From Burkholderia sp. Bp9143 (GTDB taxonomy: Bacteria; Pseudomonadota; Gammaproteobacteria; Burkholderiales; Burkholderiaceae), in the NCBI RefSeq assembly GCF_003853645.1, contig NZ_QTPO01000024.1:57383-121382 (forward strand): DNA of 64,000 nt, given 5' to 3'. The notes beneath the pieces were generated by a model. That model had not been told where the DNA came from, did not search any database, and saw only the letters and a list, made by a program, of their open reading frames with translations. A program made the position numbers and the translations under genes. Below are positions 16,916-25,495 of the stretch, piece after piece. The stretch's first letter is position 1. Each line of letters opens with the position of its first letter.

Positions 16916-18040
16916 TCACGCCGCCCGCAGCGGACTCGCATGGGCGGCGCGCGCGCTTTCCGGATCGTCGTCGCCGAGCGGGATGAACGCCATGATTTCC
17001 AGGTCATGACCCGACAGCGCCGGCAGCCGGAACGGGCTCGACAGCACGTTCAGCCGCCGCACGCCGAGGTCGCGCAGGATCTGCGATCCGATCCCCGTCA
17101 CGCGGCCGTCGCGACGTGCGTGGCCGGTGGGCGCTCGCATCGCGTCGCCGCGCATGTCGCAGTCGAGCAGCACCGCGACCCCGCAGCCGGCCGCATCGAT
17201 CCGCTGCAGCGCCGCGTGCAGCGGCCACGAATGCGCGGACGGCTCCGCGTCGAGCAGGTCGAGCAGCGAATGGCATTCGTGCACGCGCGTCAGCACGGGC
17301 GTCGACGGATCGGGCTCGCCTCGCACCAGCGCGAGATGCGGTGCACCGTGCACGGTGTCGCGATACTCGATCGCGCGGAACCGGCCCCATGGCGTATGCA
17401 GCGGCCGTTCGCCGACGCGTTCGACGAGCGATTCGTGCTCGCGGCGGTAATGGATCAGGTCCGCGATCGTGCCGATCTTCAGCCCGTGATGCGCGGCGAA
17501 CGTCTTCAGCTCGGGCAGCCGCGCCATCGTGCCGTCGTCGTTCATCACCTCGCAGATTACCGACGCGGGCGTGAGCCCGGCGAGCGCCGCGAGATCGCAG
17601 CCGGCCTCCGTGTGTCCCGCACGTACCAGCACGCCGCCCGGGCGCGCGGCGATCGGAAACACGTGGCCGGGCTGCACGAGATCGTCGGGACGCGCGCCCG
17701 AGCGGACCGCCGCACGGATCGTCGCCGCGCGATCGGCCGCGGAAATGCCGGTCGTCACGCCTTCGGCCGCCTCGATGCTGACGGTGAACGCGGTGCCGAA
17801 CGGCGTGCCGTTGTGATCGGCCATCGGCGGCAGCCTCAACTGCTCGCAGCGCTCGGTGGTCAGCGTCAGGCAGATCAGCCCGCGCCCGAAGCGCGCCATG
17901 AAGTTGATCGCATCGGGCGTCACGTGATCGGCCGCGATCACGAGGTCGCCTTCGTTTTCGCGATCCTCTTCGTCAACGAGCAGGACCATCCGCCCCGCAC
18001 GCAGCTCGTCAACGATTTCCGGCGTGCTGGCGAGCGTCAT
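16916..18040 (-). CDS. ribB: 3,4-dihydroxy-2-butanone-4-phosphate synthase with degenerate GTP cyclohydrolase II half (RibBX)
   Basis: A 374-residue riboflavin-pathway enzyme converting ribulose-5-phosphate to dihydroxybutanone phosphate. The N-terminal DHBP synthase domain has the acidic metal motif [18 protein letters not shown] (near residue 24) and [13 protein letters not shown] near 150. The C-terminal half is RibA-like but lacks the zinc cysteines: where RibA has a Cys-rich HSEC region it reads [17 protein letters not shown]. The GCHII activity is therefore probably lost, as in the RibBX proteins described from Shewanella. The start overlaps the esterase stop by ATGA. Confidence 0.88.
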   Translation of the reverse strand: MTLASTPEIVDELRAGRMVLLVDEEDRENEGDLVIAADHVTPDAINFMARFGRGLICLTLTTERCEQLRLPPMADHNGTPFGTAFTVSIEAAEGVTTGISAADRAATIRAAVRSGARPDDLVQPGHVFPIAARPGGVLVRAGHTEAGCDLAALAGLTPASVICEVMNDDGTMARLPELKTFAAHHGLKIGTIADLIHYRREHESLVERVGERPLHTPWGRFRAIEYRDTVHGAPHLALVRGEPDPSTPVLTRVHECHSLLDLLDAEPSAHSWPLHAALQRIDAAGCGVAVLLDCDMRGDAMRAPTGHARRDGRVTGIGSQILRDLGVRRLNVLSSPFRLPALSGHDLEIMAFIPLGDDDPESARAAHASPLRAA

Positions 18041-18975
18041 TGCGCCTCCGTCGCGTCGAATGCGCGGCGCAGCGCGTCGGCGCCGAACGTCAGCACACGG
18101 TCGGCTGCGTCGACCGCGCCGAGCATGCTCGCGAAGCCGTGCAGCTGGCCCGGCCAGCGCACCAGCGACACAGGCGTGCCGGCTTGCGCAAGGCGCAGCG
18201 CATACGCTTCGGCCTCGTCGCGCAACGGATCGAATTCCGCGCTGACGATGGTGGCCGGCGCCGCGCCCGACAGGTCCGTCACGGCGAGCGGGCTCGCGAG
18301 CGGCGATGCGCGGTCGGCACCGTCGTCGAAATACTGGCGCTTGAACCAGCGCATCGCGTCCGCCGTCAGGAAATAGCCTTCGCCGAGCGAATCGTACGAC
18401 GGATGCTCGGTCGCGCAATCGACGACCGGGTACAGCAGCAACTGGTGCGCGATCGCGATGCCCGAGCCGCGCAGCTGCAGCGCGGCGACCGCGGCGAGGT
18501 TGCCGCCGGCGCTGTCGCCGGCCACGGCGATCGCACCGGCGCGCGCGCCGAGATCGCGCGCACTGGCGGCGGCCCAGCGCACGGCATCGCAGGCGTCCTG
18601 CGCGGCGGCCGGGAAGCGCGCTTCGGGCGCGAGCCGGTAATCGACCGACAGCACGAGCGTGCGCGCCCGTCTGGCGAGACCGCGGCACAGGTTCGCGTGC
18701 GAATCGATGCCGCACGCGACGAAGCCGCCGCCGTGGAAAAACACGGTCAGCGGCAACGGCCCGTCGGCGTCGGGTCGATACAGTCGTGCGGACAACTGAC
18801 GACCGGGTGCGGGGATCTGCCAGTCCTCTTCGGCGGCAATCGCGTCCCCGGGCGCGAACGCGCTGCCTCCGGCGAGGCTCGCGCGGTACGCGGGCACGGT
18901 CAGTTGATCGAAATCGATCGCGGGCGCTTGGGCGAGCGCGGCGAGCAGCGCTTGCGCCTGAGGGTCGAGCGGCAT
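18037..18975 (-). CDS. alpha/beta hydrolase, hormone-sensitive-lipase-like esterase
   Basis: A 312-residue carboxylesterase. It has the oxyanion-hole HGGG (TVFFHGGGFVACG near residue 80), the nucleophile motif GDSAGG near 155, a catalytic Asp in SAEFDPLRDE near 250 and His in GQLHGF near 280. These are the hallmarks of the GDSAG family acting on short acyl esters. No signal peptide is seen, so it is cytosolic. ACAGGAG precedes the ATG. It is the first gene of an overlapping pair with RibBX, which is unexpected for an esterase. The substrate is unknown. Confidence 0.88.
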   Translation of the reverse strand: MPLDPQAQALLAALAQAPAIDFDQLTVPAYRASLAGGSAFAPGDAIAAEEDWQIPAPGRQLSARLYRPDADGPLPLTVFFHGGGFVACGIDSHANLCRGLARRARTLVLSVDYRLAPEARFPAAAQDACDAVRWAAASARDLGARAGAIAVAGDSAGGNLAAVAALQLRGSGIAIAHQLLLYPVVDCATEHPSYDSLGEGYFLTADAMRWFKRQYFDDGADRASPLASPLAVTDLSGAAPATIVSAEFDPLRDEAEAYALRLAQAGTPVSLVRWPGQLHGFASMLGAVDAADRVLTFGADALRRAFDATEAQ

Positions 18976-19180
18976 TGGAACTCCTGTCTGAATCGGATGC
19001 GGTCTGAATCAGGTAAACCCGCATCGCGGTTTTCCCTGAGCCCGCGCCGGACGCTTGCCGGCACGGCCTGACGGGCATTCCAGCGCAGCCGGCAGGGCGC
19101 CACATCATCCGATTGGACGATGGTTCGCGCGCCCGGATGGCCAAAGCTCACCATTCAGTGAATGTCCCGATGACGCCGGA

Positions 19181-19198
19181 ATTAAGACGCGTCTTAAT
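19181..19198. promoter_or_regulatory. 18-bp perfect palindrome upstream of LuxR-type gene
   Basis: ATTAAGACGCGTCTTAAT is a perfect palindrome, 59 bases before the preferred start of the LuxR-type gene. Its symmetry and size suit a dimeric regulator, possibly the gene's own product. It also argues against the far-upstream alternative starts, which would place it inside the coding region. Confidence 0.5.
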
Positions 19199-19256
19199 CA
19201 TGGCGGCGCGGATGAATCGCACCGAACACAAGTTGCATGGAGGATGGAGCGTGCTG

Positions 19257-20447
19257 ATGGAGACGAGATGGGCCCCGCAGGAGAGCCAGTCAACGAGCGA
19301 GGAGGCCGACATCGGCGTCGCGGATTTCAGCGAGCTGATGGCGCGCATCTATCAGGGGCCGATGGAAACGCCGCCTTGGGCGGGCGCGCTCGAGATGGTT
19401 CGCCGGCTGCTGCAGGCCAACTACGTGACGCTGATCCTGCGCGCGGCCGCGAGCGACCGCCGCGCGCCGCTGTCCGTGCACGCATCGGAGTTCGGCCCGG
19501 TCGTGCCGGGTGACGGCGAGGCGTCGTACAACAACTACTACTATTCGCTCGACCCGTTTGTCGGCCTGCCGGCCGATCGCGTGGTCACGGTCGACGACGT
19601 GTTCGGCGATACGGGCTGGCTGTCGAGCGAACTGTACAAGCAGTTCCTGAAGCCGCAGGACGTGCGCTACATCCTGGGCGCGGACCTGCGCACGCCGTCG
19701 GGCGTCGAATGCCGGTTCCGCGTGTGCCGCAATCATGCGTCGAAGCAGTTCTCCGCGCGCGACAAGGCGATCTGCGCGCTGCTGCTGCCGCACCTGAAGC
19801 GTGCGGTCGAGCTGCATTCACGGCTCGACACGGCCGAGGTCGAGCGGTCGATCTACGCTAACGCGATCAACCGGATGCAGATCGGCACGATCACGCTCGA
19901 CGAGAACGGCACGATCATCGACATGAACAGCGTCGCCGACGAGATCCTGAAGCAGAACAACGGTCTGACGATTGCGCGCGGCACGATCGAGGCGACCGAT
20001 GCGCAGGAGAACCGGACGCTCAAGCGGCTGATTCGCCACGCGGTGATGGGGCACCACGGCACGGCCGCGGCGATCGTCGAGGCGATGCCGATCACGCGCG
20101 GTTTCGACAAGCCGCGCCTCGGGCTGCTGGTGCGAACCGTGCTGCTGTCCGACTGGTCGGAGGACAACAAGCGCCGGCCGGCCGTCACGCTGTTCCTGCG
20201 TGATCCCGATCGCAAGCCGCAGGGCGCGCAGGAAATCATCCGCAAGCTGTTCGACCTGACGCCCGCCGAGACGTCGCTCGCGCTGCTGCTGACGAACGGG
20301 CTGACGCTCGAGGAGGCGGCGGAGGAATCGGGGATCAGCAAGAACACGGCGCGCACGCATCTGCGCGCGATCTTCTCGAAGACGGGTGTGACGCGCCAGG
20401 CGACGCTCGTGCGGATCCTGCTCGGGAGCGTGGTGCCGCTGGGTTGA
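19257..20447 (+). CDS. LuxR-family transcriptional regulator
   Basis: A 396-residue regulator with a C-terminal LuxR helix-turn-helix at about residues 335-390 (FDLTPAETSLALLLTNGLTLEEAAEESG, read in parts, then ISKNTARTHLRAIFSKTG). The N-terminal 180 residues are GAF/PAS-like with SYNNYYYSLDPFVGLPAD. A second PAS-like stretch is IGTITLDENGTIIDMNSVADEIL near 210. The start is set at 19257 because GGAG lies seven bases upstream; in-frame ATGs at 19200 and 19212 have no ribosome site. It is not a quorum-sensing LuxR, since no autoinducer domain is recognised. Targets are unknown. Confidence 0.85.
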   Translation: METRWAPQESQSTSEEADIGVADFSELMARIYQGPMETPPWAGALEMVRRLLQANYVTLILRAAASDRRAPLSVHASEFGPVVPGDGEASYNNYYYSLDPFVGLPADRVVTVDDVFGDTGWLSSELYKQFLKPQDVRYILGADLRTPSGVECRFRVCRNHASKQFSARDKAICALLLPHLKRAVELHSRLDTAEVERSIYANAINRMQIGTITLDENGTIIDMNSVADEILKQNNGLTIARGTIEATDAQENRTLKRLIRHAVMGHHGTAAAIVEAMPITRGFDKPRLGLLVRTVLLSDWSEDNKRRPAVTLFLRDPDRKPQGAQEIIRKLFDLTPAETSLALLLTNGLTLEEAAEESGISKNTARTHLRAIFSKTGVTRQATLVRILLGSVVPLG

Positions 20448-20560
20448 TCGGGGCGGCACGTCGCACGCCGCCGCGTCGATATCGGGCGCATTCGTCTGCC
20501 GATACATCGGCCGTGATCGGTGTGTGCGCGGCAATACGATCGCAGCGTCATGATGTAAGC

Positions 20561-20590
20561 GAGGCTCGCATGGTGCGAGCCTCTTTCGGT
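20561..20590 (+). terminator. rho-independent terminator of LuxR-type gene
   Basis: GAGGCTCGCA and TGCGAGCCTC form a perfect 10-bp stem around TGG, followed by TTTCGGTT, about 115 bases after the stop. The surrounding 303-base gap (20448-20750) holds no other supported feature. Confidence 0.75.
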
Positions 20591-20750
20591 TCATGTGCGA
20601 CCGATGGCCGGCACCGGACGTACCGGAGGTTTCAAATCATCGCGCGTGCCGATGCCACGCACATCGTCGTCGCGATCGTCACGCCTGGCGCGTCGAACGC
20701 TTCGCCCACGCCGACAACGCCGGCCACCGTGCGCCACCACGCCGCGTCGT

Positions 20751-21122
20751 TCATTTCAACAGTGCGAGCAGGTCGTCCAGCGATTGGCGGCAGGCCGCGG
20801 CGTCGGGCTTGTCGGCGCGCAGCGCAGCGAGCGCACGGTCGATCGCCTTGTCGATCACATGCCAGTCGGCGGCCGAACGCGGTTTCAGCGACGGCTCCGC
20901 ATCGTCCCATTTCGTTTCAAGATCCTTGATGCGGGTCTTCGCGCCGGCGAGATTGCCCGCGTCGACGAGCTTGTGCGTATCCGTGACGATGCCGCGGAAC
21001 GCGGACAGGTCGCCCAGCTTCGCAGCGGTTGCCGCGTAGACGGGCGAGACGAGGAGGGTCGAAACGGGGCCTGCGGCGAGTGCCGCGACGACGGCGGCGA
21101 GCATCAGTTTTCGAGTACGCAT
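20751..21122 (-). CDS. exported hypothetical protein, 123 residues
   Basis: The N-terminus [18 protein letters not shown] is a signal peptide with likely cleavage after SPVYA near residue 31. The mature part is helical and charged ([29 protein letters not shown], in parts; [24 protein letters not shown]), predicting a small periplasmic helical bundle. AAGGAAA precedes the ATG. It lies 54 bases after the COG4705 membrane-protein gene on the same strand and probably forms an operon with it. No function is known to me. Confidence 0.75.
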   Translation of the reverse strand: MRTRKLMLAAVVAALAAGPVSTLLVSPVYAATAAKLGDLSAFRGIVTDTHKLVDAGNLAGAKTRIKDLETKWDDAEPSLKPRSAADWHVIDKAIDRALAALRADKPDAAACRQSLDDLLALLK

Positions 21123-21176
21123 GTCATTTCCTTTGGGGAGTCGGACGGGGAGCAACAGGGCAAGGCAACGCGACGG

Positions 21177-21947
21177 TCATCGCGTGCTCGCCAGCCGGTT
21201 GGCGAGCGTCGTGCATGCGACCAGCAGCACGATCGACGTCAGGAACACCGCGCTCGTCGTCGCGGCGCCCAGCCCGATGCCGCCGTATTCGCGGGCCTGG
21301 GACAGGAAATCGCCGAGCGACGCGCCGAGCGGGCGTGTGAGGATGTAGGCGAGCCAGAACGCAAGCACGCGATTCGTGCCCAGCCGCATCGAGACGGCGA
21401 CCAGCGCAATCGCCGCACCGAACGACACGATGCCGAGCCGGAACCCGAGGCCGAGCGCTTCGGTCGCCAGATCGCCGGCGGCCGTGCCCAGCGCGAACGT
21501 CAGCAGGATCGCGGCCCAGTAGAACGCTTCGCGACGCGTCGTGACGATGGTCTCGATCGACAACGTCCGCTCGCTCCGGTACCAGGCCGCAAACAAGGCC
21601 GCGAGCGCGACGGCGAAGCAGGCGGTGCTCGCGTACAGGCTGACGCCCAGCCCGTCGGTCAGCGCGTCGGTGATCTGCGTGCCGACGACGCTGACCAGCA
21701 CCACGTTGAGCCAGTACAGCCACGGCACGCAGGCTTTCGCACGGAACTGCAGCACGAGCGCGCCGACGAGCAGCGCGGCCATCAATGCGTCGGTGACCGG
21801 CACGCCGAGGCCGGCGCGGACGGCGAGATAGTCGGCGCCGGTTTCACCGACGGTCGTCGACAGAATCTTGATGATCCAGAAGACGGCGGTGACGGCGGGC
21901 ACCTTGTTCAGCAGGGACGTCGATACGGCAGGCGGGCGCGGATTCAC
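21177..21947 (-). CDS. COG4705-type integral membrane protein
   Basis: A 256-residue protein with about eight hydrophobic helices arranged as two similar halves. Each half has an acidic motif inside a helix: TVGETGADYLAVRAGLG near residue 32 and TAAGDLATEALGLGF near 155. LGVSLYASTACFAVAL lies between them. This matches the COG4705 family of uncharacterised inner-membrane proteins. The start is GTG 21947 with AAGGAGCG upstream. The conserved acidic residues inside membrane helices suggest ion or proton movement, which is inference. A PmrA/QseB-like box lies 90-106 bases upstream. Confidence 0.85.
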   Translation of the reverse strand: MNPRPPAVSTSLLNKVPAVTAVFWIIKILSTTVGETGADYLAVRAGLGVPVTDALMAALLVGALVLQFRAKACVPWLYWLNVVLVSVVGTQITDALTDGLGVSLYASTACFAVALAALFAAWYRSERTLSIETIVTTRREAFYWAAILLTFALGTAAGDLATEALGLGFRLGIVSFGAAIALVAVSMRLGTNRVLAFWLAYILTRPLGASLGDFLSQAREYGGIGLGAATTSAVFLTSIVLLVACTTLANRLASTR

Positions 21948-22036
21948 GGATCGCTCCTTGAAGAGGCGCCGTCATCCGGGGCGGCGCGGGTCGGAGCCCT
22001 CGGACGAGGACTGGGCGCCACTATGCGGGCTGGATG

Positions 22037-22053
22037 CTTAACGGATGCTTATC
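22037..22053. promoter_or_regulatory. PmrA/QseB-like response-regulator box
   Basis: CTTAACGGATGCTTATC is a direct repeat CTTAAC-N5-CTTATC with the 11-bp period typical of OmpR-family regulators. The PmrA/BasR consensus is CTTAA(T/G)-N5-CTTAA(T/G). It lies about 90 bases upstream of the leftward COG4705 gene. The rest of the 250-base gap 21948-22197 shows nothing else. Confidence 0.45.
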
Positions 22054-22197
22054 GGACAGGATGGACGGGAATCGCGCAGGATGACCGTCGGCAGCGACGC
22101 AACGACAGGTCGGGCCGAATATCGCGCGCGGCGGGCATGAAGCATGCTCGCCATCGCACGATGGCGTCGATGCAGACGAATGGAAAAGGGGAGATCG

Positions 22198-22827
22198 ATG
22201 GGAATCTACGGTCGCTACATCGTTCCGCGACTTTGCGATCTGGCGATGCGCAATGCGATGCTGGCGCCGTATCGCGAGCGCGCCATCGCAGGCGCAGCGG
22301 GGCGTGTGCTCGAGATCGGATCCGGATCGGGCCGGAACCTGCCGCTCTATCGCGAGGGCGTACGTGGCGTATTCGCGCTGGAACCTTCGGCGGAACTGGT
22401 CGAGATGGCACGCCAACGCGCCGGGCAAGCCGGTGCGCCAGTGGATTTCCTGATGGCGTCCGCGGAACGCATTCCGCTGTCGGACGAAAGCGTCGACACG
22501 GTGGTGAGTACCTGGACGCTCTGCTCGATCCCCGATGCCGGCCGGGCGCTCCAGGAAATTCGACGCGTGCTGACGCCGGCGGGGCGACTTCTGTTCGTCT
22601 AGCACGGCCTCGCGCCGGAACCCGGTGTGCGCCGTTGGCAGGATCGCCTGACGCCCGCGTGGTGCTGCATCAGCGGCGGCTGTCATCTGAACCGTCCGAT
22701 TCGGTCGCTGATCGAGGGGGCGGGTTTCGAGTTTGACCAGATCGATACCGCGCATGCGTCAGGGCCGCGCTGTTTCACTTACTTCTACAACGGCATTGCA
22801 CGAAAAGTCCGTGGCGTTGCCGCATGA
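22198..22827 (+). pseudogene. class I SAM-dependent methyltransferase, interrupted by one nonsense codon
   Basis: The frame starts MGIYGRYIVPRLCDLAM with AAGGGGAG upstream. It carries the SAM-binding motif VLEIGSGSGRNLPLY (near residue 40), the acidic FALEPSAELVEMA and VVSTWTLCSIPD, all UbiE/Menaquinone-type methyltransferase features. At 22600-22602 a TAG interrupts LLFV-stop-HGLAPEPGVRRWQDRL. The same frame then continues to 22827 with a normal C-terminus (CHLNRPIRSLIEGAGFEF). Relatives normally read LLFVEHG, so a GAG to TAG change fits. Product would be truncated to 134 residues. Sequencing error is possible. Confidence 0.8.
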
Positions 22828-22953
22828 CGGCCGCGAAGGATGATGGGGCAATCTTCATCACGCCGTTGCCGTGTGTCGGCCGAGGTGCTTGAAAGTGACG
22901 GCGACTGGGACGGGATACGCGCCGACAGCGCTGCCACGGAAGAGAGCGCATCT

Positions 22954-23445
22954 TCAATAGCGGCGTCGATCCTTCACCAGCAACCCATCGGGTGTCCACC
23001 TTCCGGCATTCAGCGTCCCTAAAAGCATCGTGCGCGGGGGAGGTCCCTCAGGGTCGTGGTAATGAACGATGCGTTGCTGGATGCCCGTGATCACGATCAC
23101 GTGACCGATTCGAGGCTGATCGGGTCTTTCCAGAAAGTGACCCGCGGCCCAGATCGGACCGGATCTGGTCAAGACCGAGGCGAGCCACTCGGGCGTAATG
23201 ACTGTCGGCTGATCAAGCGGCATGAGCCCTTCGATGGCGCACAAGTCGGCGATTTTTTCCGGCGGGAGCCCCTGGTCCGCCTGCCATAGCGCAGGAATGC
23301 CCGGGCGCGGCCCAGGACGGTGGTAGTACGAAACCATGCACGCCGCGGCATACCAGCACGCGTTTTTCAGCGCTTTGGATCCTGACTTGGTCCTTTTTGC
23401 GCCGCTCTGATCGACCATCGGCACGTTCAGTCTGACGTCTACCAT
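22954..23445 (-). CDS. papain-like cysteine protease (C70/AvrRpt2-like fold)
   Basis: A 163-residue compact protein with a likely Cys-His-Asp triad: Cys30 in KNACWYAAACMVSYYH, His115 in RIGHVIVITGI and Asp131 in HYHDPEG. The CWYAAA...M pattern, GHVIVITGI and following HDP are those of small papain-like peptidases grouped with Peptidase_C70 and C39-like proteins. There is no signal peptide. GGAGA lies eight bases before the ATG. It is convergent with the methyltransferase pseudogene and divergent from the KfrA-like gene. Role (effector, peptide processing) is not determined. Confidence 0.72.
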   Translation of the reverse strand: MVDVRLNVPMVDQSGAKRTKSGSKALKNACWYAAACMVSYYHRPGPRPGIPALWQADQGLPPEKIADLCAIEGLMPLDQPTVITPEWLASVLTRSGPIWAAGHFLERPDQPRIGHVIVITGIQQRIVHYHDPEGPPPRTMLLGTLNAGRWTPDGLLVKDRRRY

Positions 23446-23606
23446 TTCGGGTCTCCAGGCAGGAGGGATCCGTAAAAGAGTATGAAGAATCAGACGCGGC
23501 GACAACCATCCTGACAGGCGACCTCGTCGCGACGATCGGCGTGCGCGCGGACGACAACGTTCGATGGCTCGCGAACGTGGCACGACGGGCTAGTGATCAA
23601 ATTTCA

Positions 23607-23624
23607 ACATTATAGAAATAATGT
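23607..23624. promoter_or_regulatory. inverted repeat in the AT-rich promoter of the KfrA-like gene
   Basis: ACATTAT and ATAATGT pair around AGAA. Further on, TTGACG occurs at 23654-23659 and 23675-23680, exactly 21 bases apart. The 255-base divergent gap 23446-23700 is strikingly AT-rich. KfrA proteins usually bind their own promoters, so these are candidate sites. Confidence 0.4.
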
Positions 23625-23700
23625 CAAATATCTAGCGCCGAAGAATTGGATACTTGACGGTTTACGTTATATTATTGACGAAATTACCGACACAAACGCC

Positions 23701-24711
23701 ATGTCCGACCTCGCTGCCGACGAATCCCGCCTGATCGCCGAAATCGACCGCCTGAAGGCCGACTTCCCGAAAACCCGCGAGTTGTATCGCGAGGTCTGCG
23801 CATTGATGTTCTTCCGTTTCGGCATCACGCCCACCGCGAACCGTCTGTACCAGCTCGTGCGCAAGGGCAGCATGAGCACGCCGACGGCGGTTCTCGGCGA
23901 GTTCTGGGCCGAGTTGCGGGAAAAGAGCCGGGTGCGCATCGCGCATCCGGACTTGCCGGCCGATCTGCAGGCCGCGGCGGGCGAACTCGTCGCCGCCTTG
24001 TGGAGCCGCTCGAGCACCGATGCCGCAGCGGCGCTCGATGCCCTGCGCGCCGAAGTCGAAGCCGAACGGACGGCGGCAAAAGCGGAAGTCGCCGCATTGC
24101 AAACCGACCTGTCCCGCACCGAAACCGCGCTGGAGCACCGCACGAGCGCGTTGCTGACGGCTCAGGTGCGCATCCAGGAGCTCGAGCAGGCGAGGGCGGC
24201 CGACGAAGCATCGCGCCGCGCGCTGCAAGCGGAAGTCGAGCGACTGAAGTCCGACAACGCGGACGCCGATCGTGCGCTGGCGCAGGCGCGCGCCGATTTC
24301 ACGTCGCAGCTCGACCGGCTGCGTGACGACGCGGGCCGGGCCGAGGATCGCTTGCGCGCAGCGGAGAAGCGGGCGCTTCAGGAGATCGACCGCGAACGGC
24401 TCGCGGCCGCACGCGTTCAAAAGGAACTCGACGCGGCCACCACGCGCGCCGAACAGCGCGATACGCAGCACCGCAAGGATCTCGCGGTGTTGCAGGCGCA
24501 GCTGGCCGACACGCAACATCGCTGCGGCATGCTCGAAGGCCAGCTCGACGGCGCCCGCGCAGCCAATGCCGCCTATGTCGGCGAGCTCGACGCGTTGCGT
24601 GCCGAACGTGCGGCGCGCGCCCCCGCACGCAGGGCGCCCGGTCGACCGGCAGGCGGCAGCCTCCGTGCGGCGAAGCCGGTTGCCAGAAAGCGCGTTCCCA
24701 AGCCTGCGTGA
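23701..24711 (+). CDS. KfrA-like DNA-binding coiled-coil protein
   Basis: A 336-residue protein. Residues 1-120 match the KfrA N-terminal DNA-binding domain (ADFPKTRELYREVCALMFF near 20, then ITPTANRLYQLVRKGSMSTPT near 42). Residues about 130-310 are one long coiled coil rich in Ala, Glu, Arg and Leu. The tail is basic and Pro/Ala-rich (RRAPGRPAGGS ... RKRVPKPA), suited to non-specific DNA contact. KfrA is best known from broad-host-range plasmids, where it autoregulates and supports stability. Here it appears chromosomal-type without neighbouring replication or partition genes. Confidence 0.85.
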   Translation: MSDLAADESRLIAEIDRLKADFPKTRELYREVCALMFFRFGITPTANRLYQLVRKGSMSTPTAVLGEFWAELREKSRVRIAHPDLPADLQAAAGELVAALWSRSSTDAAAALDALRAEVEAERTAAKAEVAALQTDLSRTETALEHRTSALLTAQVRIQELEQARAADEASRRALQAEVERLKSDNADADRALAQARADFTSQLDRLRDDAGRAEDRLRAAEKRALQEIDRERLAAARVQKELDAATTRAEQRDTQHRKDLAVLQAQLADTQHRCGMLEGQLDGARAANAAYVGELDALRAERAARAPARRAPGRPAGGSLRAAKPVARKRVPKPA

Positions 24712-24797
24712 CATGGGCGCCACGGTGCGGCGACAACGCGTCCGCGACGCGGCGCGATTCGGGTAAAGTGCCGCTCAACTTGCCGGCTCGACGTTAC

Positions 24798-24812
24798 TAG
24801 ACGACCGGTCTA
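24798..24812. promoter_or_regulatory. TetR operator, copy 1
   Basis: TAGACGACCGGTCTA, with TAGAC/GTCTA half sites, lies 23-37 bases upstream of the TetR start. A near-identical copy precedes the oxidoreductase gene at 25496-25510, differing by one base. Confidence 0.75.
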
Positions 24813-24834
24813 ATCGTTGCTAAGATACGCCATC

Positions 24835-25455
24835 ATGAATGCATCTTCAGGCGCGGAAGTCCGCCAGCACATCCTGAATATCGCGAAGCCGATCATGCTC
24901 CACAAGGGGTTCTCGGCGGTCGGTCTGAACGAGATTCTCGCCGCGGCGGGCATCCCGAAGGGCTCGTTCTACCATTACTTCGGCTCGAAGGAAGCGTTCG
25001 GCGAGGCGCTGCTCGAATCGTATTTCGAAGGCTATCTCGAGCATCTCGACAACCTGCTCAAGCATCAGGCCGGCACGGGCGCGCAGCGCCTGATGACGTA
25101 CTGGGGCAACTGGCTGCACACGCAGTGCGCGGACGATCCGGAAGGCAAGTGCCTCGCGGTGAAGCTCGGCGCAGAAGTGTCCGACTTGTCGGAGGCGATG
25201 CGCGCGGTCCTGCGGCGCGGCACCGGCCAGATCATCGAGCGGCTCGCGGGCGGGATCGAAGCCGGGCTGGCCGACGGTTCGCTGAGCGGCGTCGACGATC
25301 CGGCGCATACGGCCGCGATCCTTTACGAGCTGTGGCTGGGGGCGACGCTGCTGGAGAAGATTCACCGGAACCGCAAACCGCTCGAGCGCGCGATGCTCGA
25401 AACACGGCGGATGCTGAACCTGCCGTCCTTCGAGCCTGACGGAGTGCAGTCGTAA
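24835..25455 (+). CDS. TetR-family transcriptional regulator
   Basis: A 206-residue repressor. The helix-turn-helix is VRQHILNIAKPIMLHKGF then VGLNEILAAAGIPKGSFYHYF (residues about 8-50). The C-terminal ligand domain contains YWGNWLHTQCADDPEGKCLAVKL, whose Cys pair near residue 100 is a feature of NemR/AcuR-type sensors of electrophiles. The operator upstream and its twin before the reductase gene imply autorepression and control of that gene. A strong terminator separates the two genes. Confidence 0.9.
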   Translation: MNASSGAEVRQHILNIAKPIMLHKGFSAVGLNEILAAAGIPKGSFYHYFGSKEAFGEALLESYFEGYLEHLDNLLKHQAGTGAQRLMTYWGNWLHTQCADDPEGKCLAVKLGAEVSDLSEAMRAVLRRGTGQIIERLAGGIEAGLADGSLSGVDDPAHTAAILYELWLGATLLEKIHRNRKPLERAMLETRRMLNLPSFEPDGVQS

Positions 25456-25459
25456 CGTG

Positions 25460-25486
25460 GGCGCGCATCGGCGCGCCTTGTTTTTG
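25460..25486 (+). terminator. rho-independent terminator after TetR gene
   Basis: GGCGCGC and GCGCGCC pair around ATCG, immediately followed by TTGTTTTTG, five bases after the TetR stop. This isolates the TetR transcript from the oxidoreductase gene, which has its own operator. Confidence 0.8.
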
Positions 25487-25495
25487 CGTGGCTTC

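Noticed and set aside
19113..19256. Longer N-terminus for the LuxR-type protein
   Set aside because: No ribosome site at the upstream starts, and the region contains a perfect palindrome more consistent with an operator.
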